From Hyphomicrobiales bacterium (GTDB lineage Bacteria > Pseudomonadota > Alphaproteobacteria > Rhizobiales > Rhizobiaceae), in contig UBUL01000057.1 of the NCBI GenBank assembly GCA_900468625.1, positions 1-62,885 of the forward strand: a DNA stretch of 62,885 nucleotides, in the 5' to 3' direction. This document shows positions 16,424 to 24,597 of the stretch, in pieces. The translations under genes and the position numbers were made by a program. The stretch's first letter is position 1, and each line of letters opens with the position of its first letter. The notes below the pieces were generated by a model. The model saw only the letters and a list, made by a program, of their open reading frames with translations. It was not told the origin of the DNA and ran no database searches.

Positions 16424-17086
16424 ATGTCTACATTGCTGACCATCAACGTGAAGAACTACCAGCCGCAGACCCAGAGCTTCTACTTCTTCCAGCAGCCGGC
16501 TATCTATACTGGCGGCGGGCAGGTCTACTCGAACAGCCTCTATTCGCAATCTCTCGGAAACTATGATGCGACAGGCGCAATCCTGACCTTCCAGGTCAAC
16601 CTGCAATATTATGCCGGCATCCAACAGGCAAACACACCGCCGCAGGTTGGTCAGTCCTCGGGCTTCGCCTCCGCCAGCCGTGCGATCGATCTCGCCACGG
16701 CCGGCGGCGCGCCGAACGACTGGACGACCGCGACGGTCGCGCCGCTCGGTCTTTCCGCACCGGTCAACGGAGCGGGTGTGCAGCCGGGCGCGTTCCGTAT
16801 CACCACGCCGAGCTTCACCTCACCGCCATATTACAATGTCGGCTCGGCGATCGCCGTCAATGGCGGCATCGTGCTGTCCAACTTCGTCCAGGCGAACCCG
16901 ATGAACAACATCGATTGCCAGCCGATCCTCAAATACTTCGTTCAGACCGGTGCCTACACTCCGGGCAGCGTCATGAACTTCTCGCAGTCGAGTGTGAACG
17001 CCGCGCTCTCCGACTTCACAGGCGGCTATACCATCTGCAACGTCAGCTTGCAGGCCAACGGCAATTGGAGCACTCAGCTCCAATAG
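16424..17086 (+). CDS. Unknown protein, paralogue A
   Basis: Protein of 220 residues with no recognised domain, signal peptide or membrane segment. It is rich in Ser, Thr, Asn, Gln, Gly and aromatic residues with few charges, suggesting an all-beta or assembly-prone fold. The start at 16424 has AAAAAGGA 9 bases upstream. It is clearly related to the next gene: both have an N-terminal QxFYxFQxxA block near residues 15-30, a GNYxxxGA motif, QxYAG, a central PLGLSAP segment followed by PGAF or VGAF, and a late C-x-P-x3-FV-x-TG-x-YxPG block. I do not know its function. It heads a probable four-gene operon. Confidence 0.75.
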   Translation: MSTLLTINVKNYQPQTQSFYFFQQPAIYTGGGQVYSNSLYSQSLGNYDATGAILTFQVNLQYYAGIQQANTPPQVGQSSGFASASRAIDLATAGGAPNDWTTATVAPLGLSAPVNGAGVQPGAFRITTPSFTSPPYYNVGSAIAVNGGIVLSNFVQANPMNNIDCQPILKYFVQTGAYTPGSVMNFSQSSVNAALSDFTGGYTICNVSLQANGNWSTQLQ

Positions 17087-17098
17087 GCCGACTGCGGC

Positions 17099-17139
17099 CA
17101 CGCGGGTGAAAAACGCACCTCCTCACCCTCACCCGCGTG
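17099..17139 (+). other. Hairpin between the two paralogues
   Basis: CACGCGGGTGA (17099-17109) pairs perfectly with TCACCCGCGTG (17129-17139) across a 19-base loop. No U-run follows, so it may act as an mRNA stabiliser, processing site or weak attenuator between paralogues A and B. Confidence 0.5.
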
Positions 17140-17233
17140 TGCCCACCTTGCGCCGCCTGATGTCCGTCGCCAGCCAAGGCGGCGGACGACCCGAGCCTAG
17201 CAGCTGAAGTCTAAACGGGATTGTCGGAACATC

Positions 17234-17950
17234 ATGAACAGTTTGTCCTACCAGATCATCGTTCAGAATCTCTCGCAGACTGCGCAGTATTTCTATGTCT
17301 TCCAGAAACAGGCGACGTTCGAGCCGTCCGCCGGCACCATCTACTGCTGCAGTCTCGGCTGCCAGAATGTCGGCAATTACGGCAATTCGGGCGCGCAGAT
17401 AGTCTTCGGCCTGGACAAGCAAATCTACGCGGGTGCAATCAGCACCGCAGCGCCGCCGCCACCCTCGTTGGCTACGGCATCGGCCTCATCCGGAACTTCG
17501 CGGCTCCTGGTCAGCAACGCGACGACAAAGCAGGCGATTTCGCTCACGACCGGCGCTGGCAGCAATCCGCCGACGAATTTTACGGAACTGACACTCAGTC
17601 CGCTGGGGCTATCGGCGCCGACCTATCAATCGGGGATCTCTGTTGGGGCATTTGCGATCAACGTGCCGCCCTATACACCGGCACCGCTTCCCACACTCTT
17701 CTGTGGCGTCGCTGCAGTGAACACGAACCAAGCCGTCATCCTCTCAAGCTTCGTGGCGCCCGTGCCGAATGCAACGATGAATTGCTCGCCGGAACAGGTC
17801 TTTTTCGTAAAGACAGGCTATCAACCGGCCGGGAACCTTCTGACCTATGACGAAGGCAACTCGGCTCGATGCGACTTCACTATAGGCTTTGCCACGATTA
17901 TCGCCACCTACAATTCCAACGGGACGTTTTCAACAACCGGCGGATCATAG
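17234..17950 (+). CDS. Unknown protein, paralogue B
   Basis: Protein of 238 residues, the tandem paralogue of the gene at 16424. Shared landmarks in the same order are QYFYVFQKQA, GNYGNSGAQIVF, QIYAG, PLGLSAP, SVGAFAI, and CSPEQVFFVKTGYQPAG followed by FTIGFATI near the end. It differs in carrying more cysteines (a YCCSLGC cluster near residue 40) and a proline run PPPP near residue 75. It has no signal peptide. The start at 17234 is the first ATG; the ribosome-binding site is weak (GGGATT, about 14 bases upstream). Duplication with divergence suggests subunits of one assembly, or one protein recognising another; neither is shown. Confidence 0.72.
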   Translation: MNSLSYQIIVQNLSQTAQYFYVFQKQATFEPSAGTIYCCSLGCQNVGNYGNSGAQIVFGLDKQIYAGAISTAAPPPPSLATASASSGTSRLLVSNATTKQAISLTTGAGSNPPTNFTELTLSPLGLSAPTYQSGISVGAFAINVPPYTPAPLPTLFCGVAAVNTNQAVILSSFVAPVPNATMNCSPEQVFFVKTGYQPAGNLLTYDEGNSARCDFTIGFATIIATYNSNGTFSTTGGS

Positions 17951-17988
17951 GTCGAAACTAACCTGTTTGTCGGGAATGACTGAACGAG

Positions 17989-18005
17989 GCGCAAACTGTT
18001 TGCGC
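17989..18005. promoter_or_regulatory. Perfect palindrome upstream of exported gene
   Basis: GCGCAAAC-T-GTTTGCGC, 8-bp arms with a one-base centre, in the 258-base spacer before the exported protein gene. It may be an operator or an RNA hairpin; it has no T-run for termination. Confidence 0.4.
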
Positions 18006-18208
18006 AAGACGACGGTGCGAGGCGGTGCCCCGCCGTTTGCCTGAATGCCCTGAGGCTGCCTGCGGGCACCTCCCTGAACACTCACAGACACGGCGGACGG
18101 CAGGAATTCGCTCACCGCCTACCAGGTCCGGCGGCGCGCGCTGTCGGTCAGCGCTCCCCGCATGCTGTGGGGAACGTTCATCCACTCTTAGCGAAAAGGA
18201 AAGCCATC

Positions 18209-18751
18209 ATGCGAATTTCCAAATTGCGTTGCAGTATTCTTGCGGTGTTGCTTGCCGCCTCAAGCGGGCTTGGCATGGTCAGTCCCGCCTACGCCTATTC
18301 CGTCTACCGCAGCGTTACGGCCGATGCGGGAGGCGTCGTCATCTGGACCGCGGCGAACTTCGGTGTCAGCGGCGCTCCGCCGACCCTGTCGTTCTTCTAC
18401 TTTCTGGACGATAACGCGGCGCGCGCAGGACTGCCCGCAGCCCAATGCTTCGTCAAGGTGGACCTTGGCGCTCTTGTTGGCCCGGTGCCCGGCACCCAGA
18501 TCCCCATTGGAAACGGCATCGTATTCAACGCGAATCCCGCCGACAACCCGAGGCCTTTACCTTGGAACATGAACTTCGACAATGTACCGCCAGGCCACTG
18601 GAGCATAGCAAAGACGGAAATCCAAAATCCGACATCGTCCAATGCGGCAGCGAGCCGGGTGGCGGCCGCAGCGTTCCAGGCCCTTGCCACGACGGGCGGC
18701 TCCGGGGTTACCGTCATCAATGGACAACTGGCCAATTGTGCTGCCCAATAG
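18209..18751 (+). CDS. Exported protein of unknown function
   Basis: Protein of 180 residues with a typical Sec signal peptide: MRISKLR, a hydrophobic core SILAVLLAASSGLGMV, and probable cleavage at AYA near residue 30. The mature part has GGVVIWTAANFGV, SFFYFLDD, AAQCFVKVDLGALVGPVPG and WSIAKTEIQNP, and a C-terminal half rich in Ala, Ser and Asn with one cysteine near the end (two in all, possibly forming a disulphide). No known family is recognised. The start at 18209 has AAAAGGAAAG correctly placed. It lies between paralogue B and a further unknown gene, all on the + strand. Confidence 0.75.
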   Translation: MRISKLRCSILAVLLAASSGLGMVSPAYAYSVYRSVTADAGGVVIWTAANFGVSGAPPTLSFFYFLDDNAARAGLPAAQCFVKVDLGALVGPVPGTQIPIGNGIVFNANPADNPRPLPWNMNFDNVPPGHWSIAKTEIQNPTSSNAAASRVAAAAFQALATTGGSGVTVINGQLANCAAQ

Positions 18752-18843
18752 ACTCTTCTTGAGAAAACCCTAATGTTTCCAGTTGCAATGGCTCTAACCG
18801 CCGGTCTTCCCAAGTCCGGCGGCTTTTCACGGGGGAATTCGAC

Positions 18844-19488
18844 ATGGCAGTCCTTCATCACGCGTTTCGTTGCGCCGTCACACCAAGCTTCGAACGGACG
18901 GTTCTCGACCTGTTGGCAGCATGGGAAGCCGCCGACCGCGAGCGACTTTCGACCATGGCGATTGGCCGATATGCCGCGCTAGCACAGCGCCAGGACATTC
19001 ATGACGCCTTTTATCTCGGCCCGGACGGCGCCGCCTCATCCTGGCTGCAGCCGCAATTCATCAGCCCCGGGCTTGCCGCCTTGGTGATGCTCGCGGCAAA
19101 TTTTGTTCCGCTGCCTAGCTTGAGCGGCAGCAACGGTACGAACCACCACCTGCTTGCAACGCATTTGCCAACGCTTGGCTGGCAGCGCGAAGAGATCGAC
19201 TTTCTGATCCATGGGCAGCCTATCGAGACCATGCTCCACCGCTATACCGATTCCACCCGCCATCTGCAGCAGGGAGAGTTTCGCCACACGGGCGGCTGGA
19301 CCCCTCCCATGATGACGAGAAAGCTAAAGGAGAAAATCGACCTCCTGACCCTTGCCCCCCCTTTGCCGGCCGCCGAGGCAGAACAGGCGTGGAAACGACT
19401 GAATGAAAGCAAGGCTCTGGACGATGCCCGCGCAATGCTGGCACCCCTCAATGACGATGACTGGCTCGTGCTGTCCACCACCCATTGA
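18844..19488 (+). CDS. Unknown cytosolic protein, last gene of the unknown cluster
   Basis: Protein of 214 residues, mixed helical, with no signal peptide. It has RTVLDLLAAWEAADRERLSTMA at the start, a central PQFISPGLAALVMLAANFVPLP, HLPTLGWQREEIDFLIHGQPI, and an acidic C-terminus APLNDDDWLVLSTTH. Composition is normal for a cytosolic enzyme or adaptor, unlike the beta-rich paralogues A and B. Segments such as NGTNHHLLATHLPTLGW hint at a binding pocket with histidines, but I recognise no family. GGGGGAA lies about 7 bases before the ATG. It is 92 bases after the exported gene and is probably co-transcribed with it. Confidence 0.7.
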   Translation: MAVLHHAFRCAVTPSFERTVLDLLAAWEAADRERLSTMAIGRYAALAQRQDIHDAFYLGPDGAASSWLQPQFISPGLAALVMLAANFVPLPSLSGSNGTNHHLLATHLPTLGWQREEIDFLIHGQPIETMLHRYTDSTRHLQQGEFRHTGGWTPPMMTRKLKEKIDLLTLAPPLPAAEAEQAWKRLNESKALDDARAMLAPLNDDDWLVLSTTH

Positions 19489-19991
19489 AAACAAATTGCT
19501 ACGCCTACCCATGGGAAAGTATCGAACTGATTTCCAAAACAACCTGCATGAAGTCGTATGTTCTGACCGACACCACCAGCCCAACGAGCATTGACGGCCC
19601 AGTCACTAACCTTCGTCAACGACAGAAATGGAATCGAAGAGGCGGCCTGGTTTGTTCGAGCAGATTGCGTGATTTTTGGCTGGCCAGCCAGACCGCGCGC
19701 CGATCATTGTCTAGGAAGTATCGTAAGATGCTTTGCTCTTGATGGGACGCAACTCTCGATCCGTCTTCTGCGGTCCACGTATCAACCAGTCGTGTCAAAT
19801 CGTTAGCCAGATGTCGTTTTGCACTCAGCTCCTCCCTCCGGAAATGTCCGATATAGAACGCAGACAATATGAAACTTGCAGCTTTCGGGACGATCTTTTG
19901 CAAATCTTGGGAACCTTTTGCCGGCAGCCACATCTAACGACTGTTTCAGGTGCCGGACGCGCCTGAAGTTTCCATGGAGGAGGAAGCCAGC
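19489..19991. other. Gap after the unknown cluster
   Basis: About 500 bases of lower GC content. A 105-residue frame on the - strand (19616-19933) lacks a good ribosome-binding site and similarity. The promoter of the DUF4142 operon should lie at the right side. Confidence 0.4.
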
Positions 19992-20510
19992 ATGTTCAAG
20001 AGACTTCTCACAGCAACCGCGATGGCTGCGGCGCTTGCGACCGCGACGTTCGCCGCCGACAAGCCGACGGATCCGCAGATCGCGCATATTGCCTATACGG
20101 CTGGCGAGATCGACATTGCCGCTGCCAAACAGGCTCTCAAGATGAGCAAGAACGCCGAGGTTCGGCAATTTGCCGAGACGATGGAGCGCGACCACACGGC
20201 CGTGAACAAACAGGCGCTTGCTCTGCTGAAGAAATTGAAGGTCAAGCCGGAGGATAACGATACCAGCAAGTCGCTATCGTCTGCCGCCAAAGCGGAATTG
20301 GCGAAGCTCTCCAAGCTTCATGGCGCGGCATTCGACAAGGCCTACGTCGATAATGAAGTCGCCTATCACAAACAGGTCAATAGCGCGCTTGAAACCCTGC
20401 TGATCCCGTCGGCCCAGAATGGCGAACTGAAATCACTGCTGGAGACGGGTCTGAAGCTCTTCAAGGAGCACCAGACGCACGCCGAGCATCTTGCGTCGAT
20501 GGTCAAGTAG
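19992..20510 (+). CDS. DUF4142 exported protein
   Basis: Protein of 172 residues with a signal peptide (MFKRLLTATAMAAALATATFAAD). A DUF4142 helical bundle follows, recognisable by FAETMERDHTAVNKQALALL, KLHGAAFDKAYVDNEVAYHK and LKLFKEHQTHAEHL. The fold is ferritin-like; several His and Glu residues sit on the helices. It is expected to be periplasmic. The function is unknown, but in rhizobia this family often sits beside a cupredoxin and an ECF sigma factor, as it does here. GGAGGAGGAAG precedes the ATG. It is the first gene of a three-gene operon. Confidence 0.88.
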   Translation: MFKRLLTATAMAAALATATFAADKPTDPQIAHIAYTAGEIDIAAAKQALKMSKNAEVRQFAETMERDHTAVNKQALALLKKLKVKPEDNDTSKSLSSAAKAELAKLSKLHGAAFDKAYVDNEVAYHKQVNSALETLLIPSAQNGELKSLLETGLKLFKEHQTHAEHLASMVK

Positions 20511-20517
20511 GCTCGGG

Positions 20518-20841
20518 ATGCGTTTCCTGTTTTTCATCCTCGTGGCGCTGGCCTTTGCGGGATTCCTGGTTGGAGGCCCCGCGAGCGCGGCGGCGGCCAA
20601 TCACGACATCATCATCGCGCAGATGCAGTTCGGTACCGTGCCGCTACTGCACGTCGGCGACGTGATCACCTGGCGTAATGATGATATATTCCGCCATAGC
20701 GCGACCGCGCGCGACAAGAGCTTCGATATCGACCTGCCGCCGAAGTCGCAAAAAAGCATGACGGTCAAACAAGCGGGGAAAGTGGATTTCTATTGCCGCT
20801 TTCATCCGATGATGAAAGGCACGCTTGATGTTCAGCCATAG
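20518..20841 (+). CDS. Exported cupredoxin-like protein
   Basis: Protein of 107 residues with a signal peptide cleaved near PASAAAA. The cupredoxin fold shows GDVITWRNDDIFRHSAT and the C-terminal copper loop FYCRFHPMMKG. Type 1 copper ligands would be His60, Cys93, His96 and Met99. It probably carries electrons or binds copper in the periplasm; partners are unknown. It starts 8 bases after the DUF4142 stop, so translation may be coupled. Confidence 0.88.
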   Translation: MRFLFFILVALAFAGFLVGGPASAAAANHDIIIAQMQFGTVPLLHVGDVITWRNDDIFRHSATARDKSFDIDLPPKSQKSMTVKQAGKVDFYCRFHPMMKGTLDVQP

Positions 20842-20877
20842 CTGGACGTGGATGCATTGAGCTACGCTGGAGTGATC

Positions 20878-21597
20878 ATGGTTGGCGTTCCCACCGCGGC
20901 GTCGAGGCATATGCCGGACATGGCAGCGCTCTCCGATGCAGATCTCGTCGTCCATGCCAGGACCGGCGACGAGATAGCCATACGCGTCCTCGTGCAGCGA
21001 CACAACCGTCGCCTGTTCCGCTCGGCCCGCGCCATCGTCCGCGATGACGCGGAGGCGGAAGACATCGTCCAGGCAACCTATGTGCACGCCTTCACTCATC
21101 TCACTGCATTTCGCAATGAGGCACAACTTTCGACCTGGCTCACCCGGATCGCGCTCAATGAGGCGCTCGGGCGCGTACGACGCCATCGGACAAGCGTCGG
21201 TTTGGAGGAGATCGACATGACTGCAGAATCAGGACGGGGCGAACTGCTGCAATTTCCGACCCCGTTCTTAGTCGCTGATCCAGAGACCGAATTTTCCCGC
21301 GGCGAGGCGCGCCATCTGCTTGAACGGGCTGTCGACGGTTTACCCGACGAATTCCGCGCAATCTTCGTGCTGCGGGACGTCGAGGGCATGAGTACTGAGG
21401 AGGCTGCATCTTTTCTCGGCATCAAATCTGGAACTGCCAAGACGCGGCTGCACCGCGCACGCAAGATGATGCGGATTGCAATCGAAAAGCAGCTGACGGG
21501 AGCATTCTCCTCATTATTCCCATTCGACGGAGCGCGATGCGTCGCGATGGCTGACCGTGTCATCGCATATTTGCGGGTTATTTCCTCAGCTAAGTGA
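20878..21597 (+). CDS. ECF RNA polymerase sigma factor
   Basis: Sigma-70 family member of about 239 residues. Region 2 is seen in LVQRHNRRLFRSARAIV and DDAEAEDIVQATYVHAFTHL, then FRNEAQLSTWLTRIALNEAL. Region 4 is seen in LPDEFRAIFVLRDVEGMSTEEAASFLGI and SGTAKTRLHRARKMM. A tail of about 35 residues holding RCVAMADRVIAYL extends past region 4, where related rhizobial factors carry an RC-x-R/A motif. The ATG at 20878 has GGAG 6 bases upstream; a GTG at 20848 is possible. No anti-sigma gene is adjacent, so control may come from the tail or from elsewhere. It is last in the operon with DUF4142 and cupredoxin. Confidence 0.9.
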   Translation: MVGVPTAASRHMPDMAALSDADLVVHARTGDEIAIRVLVQRHNRRLFRSARAIVRDDAEAEDIVQATYVHAFTHLTAFRNEAQLSTWLTRIALNEALGRVRRHRTSVGLEEIDMTAESGRGELLQFPTPFLVADPETEFSRGEARHLLERAVDGLPDEFRAIFVLRDVEGMSTEEAASFLGIKSGTAKTRLHRARKMMRIAIEKQLTGAFSSLFPFDGARCVAMADRVIAYLRVISSAK

Positions 21598-21691
21598 CGG
21601 CTCCCCGATCGAAGCCTTGGTGGCATCTTATGTCGCCTGTTGCCGCTATCAGTATACGTGTTGTTCAGTTTCACCACGCTTCGACCCGTAT

Positions 21692-21804
21692 TTGTATGTG
21701 ACGCTGATCCATTCAGTGACCAGCCATTGACGAATTTGCGATATCGACCTTCAGACAGGGTCGCGACGAAATGCGAAATTGGGTGAAGTCTCGACACAAC
21801 TGAA
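21692..21804. repeat. Diverged IS-end repeat, copy 2
   Basis: Second copy of the roughly 110-base sequence seen at 2826-2937, same orientation, ending at the TCTCGACA terminus. The truncated ABC ATPase begins within a few bases, so this end probably marks the insertion or deletion point that removed the rest of that gene. Confidence 0.55.
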
Positions 21805-21809
21805 CAAGC

Positions 21810-21986
21810 TTCGCGAGGGAAGTCGCCGACCGCGTGATCTATATCGATCAGGGATCGATCCTGGAGATCGGCAAGCCCGATGAATTCTTCGACAACCCCG
21901 AGAATAATTGCGCGTATTCCTTTCTCGCGCGTGTCCTGAATGTTGAGCTCGGCCAGATTTTGACCCTGATTGTCATTTCGCGCTAA
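21810..21986 (+). pseudogene. Amino-acid ABC transporter ATPase, 3' remnant
   Basis: The frame encodes FAREVADRVIYIDQG, then SILEIGKPDEFFDNPEN and AYSFLARVL. This is the C-terminal end of polar amino-acid importer ATPases (GlnQ/HisP type), after the H-loop. A tail of 16 residues follows to the stop, which suggests a frameshift close to the natural end. Walker A, the signature motif and Walker B are all missing. An IS end abuts the left side. Confidence 0.8.
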
Positions 21987-22164
21987 CCCGCTTGGGCAGA
22001 TGCAATACCTTGAAAAGATTGATAGTTCAGGCTTTTGGTTGGGTCATGGCCAGACGCGAAACTGGGTTAAATCGTCACGGAAATCAACGCTCTGGCGCCT
22101 TGCGGCAGTTCAGGGCATCCTATGATGGCTGAAAATTGTGATTATGGCAGTTGGAGGAAGACCG

Positions 22165-24126
22165 ATGCGTTGCTTTACCGTGCTTGGACCCTCGCAGACC
22201 GGAAAATCGACAGTCGTGGAAAAGCTCAGCTCCCTGGAGGGTGCGCCGAGAAAATCCAGCTCCCCTTACGGATTGAACCTCGCAGAATTCACCTTTGGAA
22301 ACGAGGCATGGTGTGCGCTGGATACGCCGGGACCCACCGAGGCGTTGGCGCATGCGCAGCACGCGCTTCTTGCCAGTGACGCCTGCATCCTGTGCGTTTC
22401 ATCAGCACCCGAGGAGGCTGTGCTCGCCGCGCCCTATCTGCGGATTGTCGAAGCCTCGGGGACGCCTTGCATCCTCTTCGTCAACCGGATGGACGAACCG
22501 AGAGGGCGGCTGAGGGACGTGATCGCTGCGCTTCAAGACTACGCCAACCACACCCTTTTGCTTCGCCAGATCCCGATCCGCGAGGGGGACAGGATCATAG
22601 GCAGTTGCGATCTGATTTCGGAACGGGCGTGGCGCTACCGGGAAGGCAAGCCTTCGGCGCTGATCGCGATTCCCAAAAGCACCGCGGAACGCGAGCACGA
22701 AGCACGCACGGAGCTCCTGGAACACCTGTCCGAATTCGATGACTGGCTCCTCGAGGAACTGATCGAGGACCGTGAGCCGCCCAGCGACGCGCTCTACGCC
22801 ATTTCATCACGGGTTCTCAGGGAAAACAAGATTATCCCGGTCCTGATCGGTGCTGCAAGCCACGGCAACGGCATGACGAGGCTGATGAAGGCGCTGCGTC
22901 ACGAGGCGCCGCCGATAGGTGAGCTTCGGCAGCGTCTCGCTCATGCGGGAACTGTCGATGAAGGCAAGCTGGTGGCCGTGAGCTTCCATGCCTATCATCG
23001 CCAGAATGTCGGCAAGACGGTGCTCGTGCGCGCACTTGGCGAGGGACTGCGGCAAGGTGCGTTATTGGGCGGCTCCAGCCTCGGCGCCGTCCAAAGTCTC
23101 GCAAACGGGCGGTCCAATTCGGCGGTTCTGCCGGCGGCGGGGGATGTCTTCGCCACGGTCAAGTCCGACCATCTTCGCGTCGCTTCGCTGTTGACCGCCG
23201 ACGCGTTGCTCACCTCGCCTGAGTGGACGGAGCCACCCACGCCGATGCTTGAGAGGATTTTAATTCCGGGCAGCGAGCGCGATGAAAACAAGCTTTCCGA
23301 AACGCTGGCGAAGCTTTCCGAGACGGATCGCGGCCTCAAAGTCTTGCAGGAGGAAGGCACGGGCGCTCAACTCGTCCGCGTCCAAGGGCCGGTACATCTG
23401 CGCGATCTCTGCCGAACGCTGTCCGATGTCTTTCACATCTCCGTGACCGACCGAACGCCCAGCCCGATCTACCGCGAGACGATCACGAAACCATCGGAGG
23501 TTCACTACCGCCATCGCAAACAGACCGGCGGTGCCGGGCAATTCGCGGATGTGAAGCTAAGCACTCACCCTAACGAGCGCGGCCAGGGCTTCACCTTTGA
23601 CGAAACGGTCAAAGGCGGTGCAGTTCCGCGCAATTACATCCCCGCCGTCGAAGCGGGCGCACGCGAAGCGATGGAGAAAGGGCCGCTAGGCTTCGAGGTC
23701 ATCGATGTCGGCGTAACGTTGTTAGATGGTCAACACCATACCGTCGACAGTTCGGAACACGCATTCCGGACTGCGTCCAAAATGGGGGTGCGTCAGGCAC
23801 TTTCCGAAGGATCGACCGTCTTGATGCAGCCGGTCTTCCGCAGCGAGATTCACACTCCGTCGATCTATTCAGGCAGCCTCGTCCAGATCGTCTCCGCTCT
23901 CAACGGCCAAGTTCTCGGCTTCGAGCGGGATGAAGCCGCCAAGGGATGGGACATCTTCCGGGCGCTCGTTCCGGGCGGCGCACTTGACGATCTGGCGCGG
24001 GCGCTGCGCTCGGCGACGCAGGGCATTGGTTATTTTTCCAAGACCTTCGATCACTTCGAGGAGCTATACGGAAAGGAAGCGGACGCCATCGTGAGGGCAC
24101 ACGCGACATCAGGCGTCGCACACTAA
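22165..24126 (+). CDS. EF-G-like translation GTPase
   Basis: Protein of 653 residues with the EF-G layout: GTPase domain, beta-barrel domain II, then domains III-V (QTGGAGQFADVKLSTHP, GGAVPRNYIPAVEAGAREAM, then MQPVFRSEIHTPSIYSGSL). The P-loop is GPSQTGKST, and the switch II motif is DTPGP. The specificity motif is NRMD instead of NKxD, and the usual switch I threonine block is not seen, so the GTP cycle may be altered. It resembles the EF-G2 / FusA-like paralogues of unknown function rather than the main translocase, which normally sits with rpsL, rpsG and tuf. GGAGGAAG lies 7 bases before 22165, so upstream ATGs are disfavoured. Confidence 0.85.
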   Translation: MRCFTVLGPSQTGKSTVVEKLSSLEGAPRKSSSPYGLNLAEFTFGNEAWCALDTPGPTEALAHAQHALLASDACILCVSSAPEEAVLAAPYLRIVEASGTPCILFVNRMDEPRGRLRDVIAALQDYANHTLLLRQIPIREGDRIIGSCDLISERAWRYREGKPSALIAIPKSTAEREHEARTELLEHLSEFDDWLLEELIEDREPPSDALYAISSRVLRENKIIPVLIGAASHGNGMTRLMKALRHEAPPIGELRQRLAHAGTVDEGKLVAVSFHAYHRQNVGKTVLVRALGEGLRQGALLGGSSLGAVQSLANGRSNSAVLPAAGDVFATVKSDHLRVASLLTADALLTSPEWTEPPTPMLERILIPGSERDENKLSETLAKLSETDRGLKVLQEEGTGAQLVRVQGPVHLRDLCRTLSDVFHISVTDRTPSPIYRETITKPSEVHYRHRKQTGGAGQFADVKLSTHPNERGQGFTFDETVKGGAVPRNYIPAVEAGAREAMEKGPLGFEVIDVGVTLLDGQHHTVDSSEHAFRTASKMGVRQALSEGSTVLMQPVFRSEIHTPSIYSGSLVQIVSALNGQVLGFERDEAAKGWDIFRALVPGGALDDLARALRSATQGIGYFSKTFDHFEELYGKEADAIVRAHATSGVAH

Positions 24127-24339
24127 AACGTTGCCCCACTTCATGCTCATCCACAGAAGCCAACAGGCTCTGCAGGTTTGAAACATGCAGCTGCCAATAA
24201 CCGGCAAGTAATGGTCATGACCGATTTGGGGGCGCTTCCGGACCATCCTCGCCATAGGTCCGCCCGCAGCCTTGAATTAGACCAAGTCATAGACCATTTC
24301 TTGGGAGAAAACATAGGAAAGCTTAAAGGCGTCCAAGTG

Positions 24340-24597
24340 ATGCGCGTGTCTGTCAGCCAGGCCAAAGGGCAACTCACGGAATTGGTGAAGCGAGCCGAAG
24401 CAGGAGATGAGGTGATCCTAACCCGTCGCGGCCACGAGGTCGTGCGCCTGGTCGCCGTCGCAGTCTCGCCTGGCCTGAAGGGGCGGCGCGCATTGATGGA
24501 GAAAGTCAGGGCATCGGCCGTAGCCAAGACGCTTCAAGGACCAGCGGCGGCGCGCAGCCAGGATTTTCTTTATGACGATGATGGGATGCCGGCATGA
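24340..24597 (+). CDS. Type II antitoxin, Phd/YefM-VapB type
   Basis: Antitoxin of 85 residues. It opens MRVSVSQAKGQLTELVKRAEAGDEV, then ILTRRGHEVVRLVAV, the typical Phd/YefM DNA-binding start. The C-terminal 35 residues, ending DFLYDDDGMPA, form the toxin-binding tail. The open frame extends upstream to 24178, but the extra residues do not fit the family, so 24340 is chosen; the ribosome-binding site is weak. Overlap with the toxin start (ATGA) shows co-translation. It is expected to repress its own promoter. Confidence 0.85.
   Translation: MRVSVSQAKGQLTELVKRAEAGDEVILTRRGHEVVRLVAVAVSPGLKGRRALMEKVRASAVAKTLQGPAAARSQDFLYDDDGMPA

Noticed and set aside
19616..19933. 105-residue frame on the - strand after the unknown cluster
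   Set aside because: Weak start context and no recognisable family.
22040..22080. Possible third copy of the IS-end repeat
   Set aside because: Only short matches (GCGAAACTGGGTTAAATC) remain; too degenerate to claim.
24178..24339. N-terminal extension of the VapB-type antitoxin
   Set aside because: The extra 54 residues do not fit the Phd/YefM family, and there is no ribosome-binding site for the upstream start.
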